Shown here piece after piece: positions 21,513 to 33,409 of a stretch of 64,000 bases of DNA (its first letter is position 1; each line of letters starts with the position of its first letter). Source of the stretch: Lepturacanthus savala. Its lineage: Eukaryota > Chordata > Actinopteri > Scombriformes > Trichiuridae. The notes beneath the pieces are model-generated. The model made no database searches and was not told the DNA's origin. It was given only the letters and a program-made list of their open reading frames with translations. The stretch lies in NCBI GenBank assembly GCA_030544235.1, contig CM060470.1:28815098-28879097 (forward strand), read 5' to 3'. A program made the translations under genes and the position numbers.

Positions 21513-22558
21513 GTGAGTGAGAGCGTGCAGGCAAGATACGTGGATCGCTTCAATTTGATTATGCAGGCATGTGAGTGAGGGAGAGACATATGACACACAT
21601 GTTCTTTGAATTCTACACTGGAAAAATATTGTGGTAAATAGTATGTCATATATTTTCATCTGGTTTATTTAACAGATTTTACAGTCCAATAATCCCACTC
21701 ACAAGTTCACTCACAACTAACAAGTTCAATTTGATTACAGATACTTACATTGTCCAAGTTATTTGCATTTCGGCAGGTAACTAAATCATGTTTGTTATAT
21801 TTTGCCTATCCTGAGTTCGCTTGCATTGTTGATACATTATCTGGTGATACCTGAGAGTGCACTTATGTTTCCCTACGGCGGTTAACTTCTTTGGACGATA
21901 ACTATCATAACTAGCCTATTTCAGACGTTTGTCAGAAAACTGTTTAAATCTCTAACAGTGCCAAGACTAGGTATCTTGTTTATTATTAATAAACAAACCG
22001 TTTGGTGCGTTGCCAAGGCATTTATTGAAGTTGGACAGTTGAGGCCAAAACTCCGATCTACACAGAAGCACCAAGCTTGTCTCTATAAGATGAACACTCA
22101 CTCCACATTCTTTCCAAGAACCACCAAAAAACCCTTTTCTTTTTACTGATACAACTATAAATTATGTTTTAGTTATGTTGTTTTTCAATAAAAACTTGTG
22201 TTGGAGCTCAAAACACAGTTCATCATTTTGAAGTTATTTTTATACAGTCCACAATGTTTATGAAGTCATAGACCAGATTATTTCGGTAGTGTGAAGTTGC
22301 TCCGTATCACCTACCTTTGTAAAATACGTCCCGACATGTCATTATGATACGTGATGCGTAAAATTAGACCACAAGACCTGTTTCAATTGGCTTTGACGTT
22401 TTATAAAAGGATGGTAAAAAAGAAAAACAGGCAGACTGTATTAAAGGCAAGTCAACATAAAACGGTTAACAATTCATCGTGTCAATTCATTGTGTTGTAA
22501 TTTATTTTATTTACTACTATCAGAAGAGGAAACCAGACACCAAAAAGGTGATTGCGTG
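20556..22558. other. Repeat-rich, no gene recognised
   Basis: Holds (TA)n tracts at about 21,178-21,220 and 21,463-21,510. 20,560-20,720 has local repeats of a 'GTTCAGTGAACG...CGACGGCTC' theme. No coding region was supported. Confidence 0.6.
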
Positions 22559-23360
22559 TGGGGATGGAAATTGACAAGATGTTTCCGATTGCATTATTGA
22601 TACTGCTTAATGACACAATTCTGTATCAATTCTCTTATCAATTCTAATTTCGGAAAAAAGGACTTTGATTAGGATAAAGTTTGTTGACTTGGAAGTCATG
22701 ACCTTACAAAATCAACAGCGAGATCAAAAGACCCCAAAGCCTCGATACTGTGTTAAATGTAGTAATATGAAACTGTAAAAATACACAAGAATGAGGAACA
22801 TTCTACTAACACATTTTTCGTAATAGAAATTAAAAAAAATACTCAAAAATAACTATAAAGAAAGATAAATACTGTCAAATACGATGGAACAGTGAATAGT
22901 ACAATCTGAAAATACAATGAAGAATTAACAATTCTTTAGCAGAAAAATAAGCATCTCTTCTTTTTCAGGAAGGATACGTAACCGTAGAGGTGATAGCTGC
23001 TACTGCAGCTGCTGCTGGGTTGACATGTATCACTCTGAAGCGTCAAAAACACACCACACTCCATTATTCTGTGTTTGTGCATATTTGTCGTGTTCCCTCC
23101 CACGCTGTTATGTCCATTTTGCAATATCTGCAAGTTGCCTTCTTGCCATCTTTTTTTGTCATTGTTTTTTACGACGCACTAAACCGACCTAATGTTATCA
23201 CATAATTAACGTCCTTGCTGGAATCGAGCATGCGTAACTTGCGTAAGTTACGTGACGTAGATTCATGCTCATTGGAATCGATAATAGAATCGTTAGATAA
23301 ACTGCCAAATGATTCCATGGAATTGAAACACACGGAACCGGTTCTCAATTCTCATCCCTA
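22559..23360. mobile_element. Non-autonomous hAT-like element with 8-bp target duplication
   Basis: The ends are short inverted repeats: left TGGGGATGGAAATTGA, right reversed TAGGGATGAGAATTGA. They are flanked by ATTGCGTG (22,551-22,558) and ATTGCATG (23,361-23,368), an 8-bp duplication with one mismatch. Length is 802 bp and no transposase was recognised. The GAACCGGTTC-rich right end is a familiar fish repeat feature. Confidence 0.65.
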
Positions 23361-23644
23361 ATTGCATGCCCTTCCTCAACATACTGACTGTCAGTGCTGT
23401 TTTCAGAATGTTGGTATAGAATGCCAGCAATCTAGACCTTTTTTGATGTTAAATTTACGTTTTGGCATTCAACGCATGGCTAACAGAAAACGTAAAATTA
23501 CGTTTGTGTCTTTCAATGTGTTGATATTTAGGATTTATGGGGTTTGTTACTTTTGTAAATTTCAGGGGTTGTTGTGGATCCTTTGAATTTGAATATACCT
23601 TACCCCTATTGTGTAGTTTCTGTAATTGTGTAATAGGTCTGCAT

Positions 23645-23900
23645 CAACACCGTAGCTACGTGCGTAGAAGTATAAACTAGGCTTGAGCATGAGTTGGAGG
23701 ACTTGTTCTTATATTTAAGATTAATGATTGTTTCTGTCGAGATGGTTTGAAAAACTTCAGCAAACTTTCTTGCTTTTTTTAAATTTGCCCCCCTGCTAAT
23801 GAAAAACAGATCTCCAGACTCCACCGTAGCTACGTACGTAGAAGTATAAACTAGGTTTGGGTGTATGAGTTGGAGGACTTATATTTTAGAATAATATTTA
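23645..23900. repeat. Tandem duplication of a transposon end plus flank (~175-bp offset)
   Basis: GTAGCTACGT(G/A)CGTAGAAGT, continuing ATAAACTAGG, occurs at 23,652-23,682 and again at 23,826-23,856. In both places it is followed by GAGTTGGAGGACTT. Flanking sequence is duplicated along with the terminal repeat, so this is a local tandem duplication, not a second insertion. Confidence 0.7.
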
Positions 23901-24344
23901 AGAATAATAATGACTGTTGCTGATAATTTTATGTTAGAATTATATGATTAAACTATTTAGGCCCTACGAATATTGACACATACACTGTGCCGTTTTTTTT
24001 TTTTTTTGCATTAGCGGTTTCAGTTAAAATGGGCCATCTTGTCAGGTAAAAGGGGCCAGTCAAGTGACAAAGGGGAATTCGAATTCAAAATGAATTCATC
24101 ATCAGTTTTAAAATTAAAACACAATGGCTTAGACTCACATTTTAAAATGCATTAAACAAGCTCATATTGTTGACACAAAGGTCGACAACAGATCAGTTAT
24201 GTGTTGTACACACACATGTTAACACACCTATATATACAAGCTAAGCTAGCACTACACCAAAGCTAGCACCCAGTTATATGTAACAAGCTAAGTTGCACAA
24301 ACACAGCAAAAGTAGTGACTACTTTGACTTGTAGTAACTTTCCA
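23901..24344. other. Unannotated AT-rich interval
   Basis: Contains a local GCTAGCAC/AAGCTAAG repetition near 24,238-24,295. No gene was seen. Confidence 0.5.
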
Positions 24345-24650
24345 CAAGTTTGGGATCACCCTCACAATTTTGTGTTTTCCATGAAAAATCACACTTTTAT
24401 TTACCACCAAGAGTTGTGAAATAAATAGAAAATATAGTCAAGACATTGACAAGGTTAGAAATAATGTATGAATTATTTGAAATCATATTTTTTTTTCCTA
24501 AAGACTGCTTTCTTCAAAGAACTCTCCATTTTCAGCAAGTACAGCAATGCAGACCTGTCATTCTCACTGATTTGTTGTAATCAAATCATGTGTCACTAGT
24601 CAACCAATCCTTTGAAATCCTTTTTAGTCATTGGCTCTAATTTCCAAAGG
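24345..24650 (-). mobile_element. Tc1/mariner element end (fragment)
   Basis: The sequence from AAGTTTGGGATCACCC through GTGTTTTCCATGAAAAATC, AGTCAAGACATTGACAAGGT and TACAGCAATGCAGACCT is the familiar end of a Tc1-like family common in fish. Only about 300 bp remain and the transposase is absent. Confidence 0.6.
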
Positions 24651-25494
24651 GACGAGGAACACCCAACTTTAAATGGCCCGTTTTATTACTTCCCCTTTTA
24701 ATAAAATGTTTTCAAATTGTATCTTGCTGTAAATTTGTTCTTGTTTATTTTTTTGTCTCATTTTTTAATCTTTTTTTTTTATTAAATTTTAATTTTTGAT
24801 TGTTCTTGTTTTTTAATCATTGATTTTTTCCCCCAATTCTTCGTTACCCTTCCTACTCTAGGCCAGTGGTTCTCAAAGTGGGGTCTTGGGGTAAAAGGTA
24901 TTTTATTTTCAGTATAATTACATCCATTTGAAACACAATTTGAACACATGTTACTATTTTGATGAGTATTATACATTTCCCTTAATAAAATATGATATAT
25001 ACATTTCTGATGTGGTCTGTTTTCTGTGAGTTTATCGGTCCTTGGTGTGAAAAAGAGCCACTTTTGTAGGCTACTTACACTGATGAAGAGCTATTGTAAC
25101 AGCAAATGAGAGGCTTGTGTCAAGTTTGAACATATAATCAATAAACACTTTAACTTTTAACTTTCACATAAAAACTTCTATTTAGAATTACTCTTCAGGG
25201 TTAGTCTCCTTTGTGTATAAAGTCTATGAATAATAATTACAAACATTTTTAGTTAAAGTAAGTACATGTTGTTCTATTAGGTGCCTTTCAAATCAAAAAT
25301 GACAAGATGCTGTTCAATAAAAAATTTAATATGAAAATCAAAAAGAGACAATAACAATATAAAGTATTTAAACTCTACAAGCTTAAAATTTACTTTATAA
25401 AACAAAATGCTTTCAAAAAAGTTAGTTTTTTTTGTTTTGGTTTAGAGGACAAAGGAGGTGATTCTCAAGAGAGGGACATTAGGTGTAGCTTCCA
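24651..25494. other. Unannotated, with one hAT-type terminus
   Basis: CAGTGGTTCTCAAAGTGG at 24,864 is a typical hAT (Charlie-like) terminal repeat, but no partner end was found. The rest is AT-rich. Confidence 0.4.
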
Positions 25495-25850
25495 TCAGTG
25501 GGTGGTGATGAGGAGGAAGTTGGTGATGATGAGCAGGAAGTTGGTGGTGCTGAGTATTAGTAAAAGTACCATCCAAATTTCCTCCAGAAAGGAGGAAGGA
25601 GGTCCTGACACTGGAGAGGGGGGCATTGAAAATAGCACCCATATCCTCACTCCAAAGAGGAGGAAGGTGGAGGTGATGATGTGGGAGGAAGTGTTGATGA
25701 GGAAGAAGTTGATGGTGAAGAGCAGGAAGTTAGTGGTGATGATGAGGAAGTAAAAGATGTTAAGAGGAGAAAGTTGGTGGTGATGAACAGGAAGTTGGTG
25801 GTGAGCAGCAGGAAATTGGTGGTGAGCAGCAGGAGTTATTGTGCTCACTC
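25495..25850. repeat. Purine-rich imperfect tandem repeat
   Basis: Irregular repetition of AGGAAGTTGGTGGTGATGAG and AGCAGCAGGAA(A/G)TTGGTGGTG words. It gives long accidental open frames on both strands. Confidence 0.8.
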
Positions 25851-25885
25851 CTCCTCAGGTTCCTCTGGAGACGTCCAGTCTCTCC

Positions 25886-26560
25886 TCAGCCTCCACCGGT
25901 TATAACAGCTCCACCACAGCAGGCGGCCGTTTGGTTTCTTGTCTTGGCAGTCGGTTGCTGCTTCAATGAGTGAAACTGATCCCTCTGACTCCTGGTTTTC
26001 TTTGTGCTGGTATTAGCTGTCAATAGTGAGGTGTTCAGGGCCCTGATGTCATCGTGGTGGGGAGCACAGGGATTCAGGACCTGTTCCAGGTTGTTGGTGA
26101 TTTCCTCTATAAAGACCTCCCTGTACACTCCATTCATCTTCCTCTCCACCTCCCTGTCATAAGGTCCTGCCTCATGTCCTCAAGCTGACTGCAAAAGAAA
26201 ACAAACCAAGACACAGTAAGAATCAAATGTTTAATTGAACACACAAATGCAGCCTACTGAACTGCGAACAGGCGTTTTGGTGGAGAGTCGTAACTCACAT
26301 TTCAGAGAAGCTGAGGAGGAGTTCTTCAAGGATTAAGGTTAGAGGTCTGCTACTCCTCTGTAGATCTCCTGGTCTGGATGAGGTTCTTCAGGTGATGTAA
26401 AGCCCTTGTAGTTCTGTTCCTTAGATTCTAGCGGGGCTGGGGAGGGGCTTGATGGGACCAGGTCCTCCTCCCCATCCTGCTCCACATCGCTGCTTTGATC
26501 AATGGTAGGAATTTTGATGAGGGAGGATGATTGATTGCTCCAGTGCATCGATCTTTTATA
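25886..26560 (-). pseudogene. Possible two-exon gene remnant, family not recognised
   Basis: Two protein-like segments lie on the minus strand: 26,339-26,548 (acidic, proline-rich, ending DQEIYRGVADL) and 25,886-26,149 (VYREVFIEEITNNLEQVLNP). Between them are a good donor (GAAAT|GTGAGT, about 26,300) and acceptor (TTTTGCAG, about 26,190). Joining these keeps an open frame for only about 22 codons before a +1 shift is needed to reach the second segment. It looks like a broken coding unit that abuts the hAT at 26,562. A spliced accessory gene of a transposon is another reading. Confidence 0.3.
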
Positions 26561-27414
26561 TCAGGGGTATTCAAATAGAAATGACGAGGGACCAGAACAT
26601 TTTTTTCCCTTGACACAATGGGCCATTTATTGAGAATGTGTATGATACATACCATAATAATGTAACACGTTTATTTTAGCATTTCCTTTTCATTGAAATT
26701 AGCGCCTACCTAAAATAAAAAAATATATATACTTTCCATTTGGGCATAAATGACTTTATAAAATAAATAAAACAAATAAATAATTGAATAAAACAAAACA
26801 TTACACTGTTAATAATCCAAAACAAATTATAATAAATAATCCAACAAATCTTCAAGCTGCCCATTTTCTGTGCTTTGGTTAACAAACTCAAGAACTTAGT
26901 CACATTCTCAATAATGCTTAATGGGAGAAATGGCCTCATTTTTCTTTGGCTAATGTTTGGAATCTTGGTTAGAATGGCGTGATGGCCAAGCAGACACACT
27001 GATGTGTATGTTCATCTGTGAGTCGGCTGCGGTATTGGTTTTTGACAATATTCATGGTGGAGAACACAGATTCACAGCGGTAAGTTGATCCGAACATGGT
27101 CAAGATGTGAATAGCCATCTTCTTGAGCAGAGGGAAATGAGCTTTTGCAGGTCAATTAGCTCACTTTGCAGTGCAGCAGCTGGGATCCAAGGGAAGGTCT
27201 CATGTGCTTCTGTAGAGAACCCTCTCACATCTCTGACCAGAAATGGATTGCCAATGCACAGAAGGACTTGTTTTCCCAGTATGAAGTCATCAAAGCATGT
27301 TTTGAAATTTGCAATCAGCTTCTCCACAAATGGAACGTGTTTCTGATGAGCTCATTTTCTTTGGTCTGCTCCAAAAGTTCATTTTCATTTCAAATTATTG
27401 TTATGACTGTTATT

Positions 27415-27777
27415 ACACGGTGGCACAGGGGTTAGCGCTGTTGCCTCACAGCAAGAAGGTCGCAGGTTCAAGACCTCCTTGGTCCTGGGTCTGGGACCTT
27501 TCTGTGTGGAGTTTGCATGTTCTCCCTGTGTCTGCGTGGGTTTTCACCGGGTACTCCAGCTTCCTCCCACAGTCCAAAAACATGCTGAGGTTAATCGGCG
27601 ACTCTAAATTGCCCGTAGGTGTGAGTGTGTGAGTGAATGGTGTGTGTGCCCCACGATTGGCTGGTGACCATCTGGGGTGTATCCGTGCCTCTCACCGTAA
27701 CGTGCTGGGATAGGCTCCAGCAGACCCCTGCGACCCTAATGAGGAATAAGCAGGTATAGAAAATGACTGACTGACTA
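27415..27777 (+). mobile_element. tRNA-derived SINE, complete head
   Basis: It has a box A-like GGTTAGCGCTG and a B-box GGTTCAAGACC (about 27,465), the conserved body GTGGAGTTTGCATGTTCTCC, and a (GACT)3 tail. It interrupts the hAT transposase. Confidence 0.8.
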
Positions 27778-28857
27778 ATTATTATTAGTAGTAGTATTGT
27801 CGATATTGTTATTATGTCAAAAAGCGTCAAATAAAATAAAATGAAATGAAATAAAGTACAGATGTGTGTGGTAGACAATGTTTAAGCAACCTACCTGTAA
27901 GTCACTCTTGAAGAGCTCTAGCTTTCTCTGGAATGCCCACACTGCTGATATCAGCTCACACACAGTGTTGCCCTTCTCTTGGAGCTTCAGATTCAGGTCA
28001 TTCATGTGAGATGTCATGTCAGTCAGAAATGCCACTGCCTCCATCTTTTCTGGATTTTGCAGGAAATCCATGAAAAATTTTGATTCTGCAATTTTTTTGT
28101 TGTGACAAAAATAGTTGTAGTTCATTCCTAATGGCCCAAAAGCGTTCGAGGACCTTGTGTGTAGAAGCAAGTCATCAAATTCAGCATTGACCTCCATCAG
28201 GAATGACCGCAGCAAGCAATGCTGCAGTGCAGATGATGCTCTCAAGAAATTTACCAGCTTCAGCATTGTGTTCATGATTTCAGAGTAGATTTCTCCGAGA
28301 CTTGCACACAGGATGGACTGGTGAATTATGCAGTGGTACGATATGAGTTGAGGGTGAAGAAGCTTCAGGCGTTGAACTAGCCCCCCTTCTCTCTGCCCAT
28401 CATAGATGGCGCTCCTTCAATTTTCTTCACATCAATTCCTTTTTTATTCAGCACTCCCATTACTGCATTGTAAATGTCTTCACCCCTTGTCTGTCCACAA
28501 AGGTTTGCCATGCCCAGCACATCTTCAATAAACTCTCCTTTTGACCTGTCAAAGTACCTCACAAACTCAATCAATTGAGCAACATCAGTGGTATCAGTGG
28601 ATTCATCCACAGCTAGGGAAATGCACTCTACGTTTTTTTATTCCATCACACAGCTGCTCTGCTACATCACTAGCCAGCATTTCTGTGTGCCTGCATGCTA
28701 TGGAGTCAGATAGTGGGATTTGTTGAATTTTGGCTTTCATTTCTTTTTCTTTGCCTTCAAACAACGCGTCCATCACAGCAACCATGCACTCTTTCATTAT
28801 CTCTGTGTCAGTGAATGGTTTTGTGTGTTTTGCCAAAACCCACTGTGGCAGTCTCAC

Positions 28858-29092
28858 TGCCCCGTGGGTTCCCCGGCACCGAACAGACCGACAGCAAGTC
28901 CAGTTGTGGTTTGATTGTCCTTTTATTTTGGTAGACGCACACCCACACACACACATAAACACGCGCACACGGACCCACTGCAGCTGATCGCAGGCCAACT
29001 CGCTGCCGTCTGCTGGCGCCGCTCCCCTGAGCCCTCCCCACACCTCTCTCCCGCAGCTGATGCGACACGCCCCCCTCCACACCCACACTACA
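28858..29092. mobile_element. LTR-like insertion in the hAT transposase
   Basis: This foreign 235-bp segment splits the transposase frame. It starts TGCCCCGTGG and ends CACTACA (TG...CA) and holds a (CA)-rich stretch; its minus strand carries AATAAAA. No convincing target duplication is left, so solo LTR is only a tentative call. Confidence 0.35.
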
Positions 29093-29705
29093 CTAGGAGC
29101 CATTTGTTGTTTTGTCAAAGAAGTGTCAAGGATTCTGTTGGATGTTTGATATGACGCCATCAGAGCATTTAATTTTGTTGTTCTGATATCGGAATTTTGT
29201 GGAAATGTCTCTTCAAAATGCTTGTGTTTTGATTCATAGTGCCGTTTCACATTGGACATTTGTATTGCCGCAACGCTTTCTTGGCAGATTAAACACAAAG
29301 GTTGAGTGCTGGTCAGTGGGAGAAAGAACGCAAACCTTTCCGGTTTGCCATTCTGGTTGGAAGTGGCGGTTCTCGCTGTCCACTTTTCTTTTTGGAGCAA
29401 ACTTTGAGCATGCCATTGTGGCTACAGCCGGTAAACATGTTGCTTAATGCTGACTATCTTTAGTTTAGCGATTTCAAGAGCCTTGCTATTTGTTTGTCGT
29501 AGCCATGAAGGCAATCCTCGCATCTCGTCACAGTGCGCTTTTAAAATAAGAGTCGACAACGCAACTGAAAAAAAAAACATAATTAAAAAAATATATATAA
29601 ATATATATATAAAAAAAAACACAGAACAGCTCACGGGCCAGAAATAGACCCCCCATAGGCCAAAAATGGCCCGCAGGCCACTATTTGAGAATGGGGGTTT
29701 TATAT

Positions 29706-30116
29706 CCTTTTTGCTTAAACATTTCCCAGACATGTCTCTGACGCCCTGTTCTTCCCCTCACCTTTTACTCACACTCACATTACTTCATCTCAACAGCTGG
29801 GCAATTTCCGTATTCTTTGTTGTTATTACAGAAACTGTTGCTCCAGAAACGTTGCTACTACACTTTGGGGAAGAGCAATCATGTTACGTAATACTGATTT
29901 GTTTTTCTTCACACTCCCTCATACACAATGATACAGTCACTCTATTATTCATTTCAGATTGCATTTTATATATATAATTTCAGCCAGTATACTTTAGCTT
30001 AGCTCTTTCTGCATTTCCGCTATAGTTTTGTTACATTCTGACCAGTTTCTCCCTTTCCCATTAATTATCTACATTTCAGTATCATACAATTCAGTACAAC
30101 ACACTTCATCATTTCA
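29706..30116. other. Unannotated interval
   Basis: AT-rich. No gene or repeat family was recognised. Confidence 0.5.
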
Positions 30117-30463
30117 ATGTCAGTCAGTCAGTCATTTTCTATACCTGCTTATTCCTCATTAGGGTCACATGGTCTGCTGGAGCCTATCCCAGCGTGTTAC
30201 GGCGAGAGGCAGGGATACACCCCAGATGGTCGCCAGCCAATCGTGGGGCACACACACCATTCACTCACACCTACAGGCAATTTAGAGTCTCCAATTAACC
30301 TCAGCATGTTTTTGGACTGTGGGAGGAAGCCGGAGTACCCGGTGAAAATCCACGCAGACACGGGGGAACACGGGGGAACTCCACACAGAAAGGTCCCAGA
30401 CCCAGGATCAAGGAGGTCTTGAACCTGCGACCTTCTTGCTGTGAGGCAACAGCGCTTCTTTCA
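30117..30463 (-). mobile_element. tRNA-derived SINE, second copy, inverted, head truncated
   Basis: Reverse complement of the 27.4-kb SINE over nearly its full length, with the (GACT)n tail at 30,118-30,133. It stops inside the box-A region (TGAGGCAACAGCGC), so the extreme 5' end is missing. Confidence 0.8.
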
Positions 30464-30709
30464 GTGTTGCACATTTAAATATAACAAATTTTAGCAAGCT
30501 CCTGCTATCGTAAGCACACATTTATTTTAGTTTTTACTTTTTTGCATCACATGTCTACAACATGCTCAAAACAATTCATGTGATAATGAATGTGTTAATA
30601 CACAAAGGATGAATATTGTTATCATAGTCATCTATATAATTATTAACTAAATTTATCAATTTTAATACATAAAATGCAGCAAGTTCTTTACAACAAAGAA
30701 ATTAATTAA
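30464..30709. other. Unannotated AT-rich spacer
   Basis: No feature was supported. Confidence 0.5.
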
Positions 30710-31392
30710 TTGTTTGAGCACCCTCACATTTACAACCAGATCAATAAAAGAGTACAACTAGTTGTTGCTGGGTGTCTGGGTGTCATCCTTGACAGCACTT
30801 TATCATTTCATTCTCACATCAATAACACCACTCGGGCTGCCTATTTCCACCTACGCAACATCAACCAACTCCATCCCTCCCTTTCTCCCAGCACCACCTC
30901 CATCCTTGTTTAGTCTTGTCACCTCCCCTCTGGATTACTGCAACTCACTCCTCTTTGGTCTCCCTCACAAGTCTCTCCATAAACTTCAGTTGGTTCAAAA
31001 CCCTGCTGCACGTATCATCACCAAAACCCCTTCTTCCCACCATATCACCCCCATCCTACAGCAACTTCACTGGCTCCCGGTCACACTCAGAATCCAATTC
31101 AAAATCCTTCTATACACTTTCAAAGCCATCCACAACCTTGCCCCTCCATATTTATCTGACCTGCTCTACATTGCCACTCCATCACACCCCCTCAGATCCT
31201 CCTCCTCTCTCCACCTCACTGTGCCCCCTGCTCACCTCAGCACCACGGGGAGCAGAGCTTTCAGTCGCTCTTCTCCCCGTCTCTGGAACTCTACCACCTC
31301 ACGTCCGTGACACCGACTCTCTCCCTCTCTTTAAAACTAAACTCAAAACCCACCTGTTTCAAATTGCCTATCCACAACATCCCTCACCCTAG
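30710..31392 (+). pseudogene. L2/CR1-clade LINE ORF2, C-terminal part of reverse transcriptase
   Basis: Visible pieces are GVILDSTLSFHSHINNTTRA and YFHLRNINQLHPSLSP. After a frameshift near 30,905 come TSPLDYCNSLLFGLPHKSL, RIITKTPSSHHITPILQQLH, WLPVTLRIQFKILL and a C-terminal LWNSTTSRP. This is the usual 3' end of L2-like (Maui-type) LINEs in fish. The 5' part is missing, as expected for 5'-truncated retrotransposition. A (TTATT)n-like stretch at 31,610-31,635 may be its tail. Confidence 0.85.
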
Positions 31393-31803
31393 TATTCCCC
31401 TCTATTTTGCACAGTTTTAGTTGTTTTTATTTATTTATTTATTTGTATTTTTTATTATATTATATTATTTTTATTTTATTTTGTTTTTTATACTATTAAT
31501 ACTTGCCAATGTTTTAATGTTGTTTATTCTTGTGTTTGGTGTTGTTGTTTACTGTTGATTTTAACTTTTGTAAAGGGTCCTTGAATGACCTGAAAGGAAC
31601 TCCCTAAATAAATTGTATTATTGTTATTATTATTACTGTAGGCCTTTGTATTTGTCTATTTTCAGTACTGTTATTTATTGAATTAGGTATTGTTAAATGA
31701 CTTGTGTTCAATAGGCAGTGGGATCTAAATAAATTATAAAATGTCACTTTAAGTATCACTGCATGTGCTACAACTCCGCTAAATTAAATTTTTTCTATGA
31801 TTC
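31393..31803. other. LINE 3' region and spacer
   Basis: T-rich sequence, then AATAAATTGTATTATTG near 31,605. No gene was seen. Confidence 0.5.
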
Positions 31804-32600
31804 AGATACTTGGCCACTGGTGACTACAGGACCATCACCGGCAGCTTTCGCGTTGGAATCTCCATTGTGTCTGTGATTGTGGCTGATGTGGCAGCTGCTA
31901 TCTGGGACTGCCTTGTGGGGGAGTTCATGGCTGTTCCCACCACAGAGGAGTGGCGGTCCATCGCTGAGGGGTTTGAGGAGTGTGGATCTTTCCTCTCTGC
32001 TGTGGGCACGGTGGATGAGAAGCATGTGGTCATTCAAGCCCTTGACAACTCGGGATCCCGGTTTTTCAACTATAAGGGGACATTCTCAATTGTCCTCTTG
32101 GCAATTGTGGATTCCCATTATTGTTTTCGGGTGATCGATGTCAGGGGCTATGGCAGAACGAGTGATGGTGGTATCCTGGCCAACTCCGCCTTTGGTCGAG
32201 CACTCCGCTCTGGTACCCTCCATCTCCCTTCTGACCGGCCATTACCAGGAGCTGACCACAGAGGACCGCAGCCACATGTTTTTGTTGCAGATCAGGCCTT
32301 TCCACTGCGGAGAAATCTGATGAGGCCATTTCCCAGGCGCACCTTTCCAAAAGACCAAAAGATGCTTAATTACCATCTGTCCTGGGCATGGTTGGTGGTG
32401 GAGAATGCCTTTTTCAATCCTGGCAGTCCAATGGAGGTTCTACCAGCGGTCCCTTGAGGTTCGCACACATGTTGTTGAGAGGTGTGTGAAGGCAACATGT
32501 GTGCTGCACAACTTCCTGCGGAAGACGATGCCCGAGCTGAGGGGCAGCATCCCAAGCGGTGACATTGCCACTGCCAGGTCTGGGCAGACTCACTGCGAAC
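31804..32600 (+). pseudogene. PIF/Harbinger transposase (HARBI1-like nuclease), frameshifted
   Basis: It opens after an acceptor-like ATGATTCAG with a helical segment, then WDCLVGEFMAVPTTEEWRSI. All three acidic DDE residues can be placed: VGTVDEKHVV (D1), PHVFVADQAFPLRRN (D2) and LVVENAFF (E). YNYKGTFS is replaced by FNYKGTFSIVLLAIVDSHYC, and RVIDVRGYGRTSDGG follows. The frame shifts after NAF near 32,415 and continues as VQWRFYQRSLEV and VKATCVLHNFLRKT. The first exon is missing. In an intact element this nuclease works with a Myb- or MADF-type partner, of which a remnant lies at 33.4-33.96 kb on the other strand. Confidence 0.85.
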
Positions 32601-32744
32601 AACTCCACAAGAGAGATTGTCAGGATCCGGGAGACCTTCACCGCCTACTTCTCCACAGAGGGAACGGTCCCGTGGCAAGCCAATCTTTAATGCACAAGCA
32701 TTCCCCCAACGGCTCTTTTAAGAGCCACCCACATTTTTATTGAG

Positions 32745-33409
32745 CAAATATCCTGCACTAATACTGTATTCACACAGAAATAATGATGAAATATATATAA
32801 GAACCAAAAATAATGTGCCAGTGTTTATAAATGCTGGGTTATAAATTCATATCATATTGTGAGATAATAATTTTAATTTAGCATGTCTGCAACAATACAA
32901 TAAAGAAATATAAATGCAGACATGAAAAACTTGCTATCATACCAATGATGCGATCTCATATTCTGGTATTGATTCATCCTGTAAATGATAAGTCAGTGTC
33001 CTACAATGTGCTATATTTAACAATTGTTATGATCAGAAAATGTATAAGGATAAATTGTACTTCAATTGAATGAACTGCACAGCTGGATTCAAGTACATAA
33101 TGTGGGTGTAAAACAAATATCTAAAGTCTGATGTAAATGCTCAGTGTAGGAAAGAGTAGGCAAAAGACTGCTTTTTTATATTTTCATTTAAATAAATTAA
33201 TATATTAATGCATAAATAAATATATAATTCTCATAATATAAAAATAGAAACATTTGAAGAACCTCAGGGACACATGAACACTATAAATTATTCCTCAAAA
33301 GTCTGATAAGTTCCATGCAGTGATTGTTGCCCCATTGCTAATAAGCAGGTTTCAAATTGAGCACAACAGTGCTTGCTTCATAAATACGTTTATGGATTTG
33401 AAATTTTAC
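32745..33409. other. Spacer inside the Harbinger remnant
   Basis: AT-rich between the two element genes. No other feature was seen. Confidence 0.5.

Larger units (their letters stand above)
27000..29416 (-). pseudogene. hAT transposase, GTF2IRD2/ZBED-like, disrupted
   Basis: Pieces read leftwards in the expected order. First is a start region near 29,416 (MACSKFAPKRKVDSENRHF). After a frameshift near 29,340 comes a BED/C2H2-type finger, CLICQESVAAIQMSNVKRH, ending YESKH. Then KPFTDTEIMKECMVAVMDAL (about 28,800), the DDE-type signature DESTDTTDVAQL (about 28,600), a helical region at 28,275-27,900, and a C-terminal dimerisation segment (FGSTYRCESVFSTMN) near 27,070. At least two frameshifts and two insertions make it inactive. 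In life it would cut and paste the element in the nucleus. Confidence 0.85.
26562..29697 (-). mobile_element. hAT transposon (GTF2IRD2-like type) with perfect 8-bp target duplication
   Basis: It begins CAGGGGTATTCAAATAG and its other end reads, reversed, CCCCCATTCTCAAATAGTGG. TTTTATAT flanks it on both sides (26,554-26,561 and 29,698-29,705). It encodes a broken transposase on the minus strand and has itself been hit by a SINE (27,415-27,777) and an LTR-like piece (28,858-29,092). Confidence 0.85.

Noticed and set aside
25442..25905. Overlapping frames on both strands in the purine-rich repeat
   Set aside because: Low-complexity repeats open several frames at once; no conserved domain.
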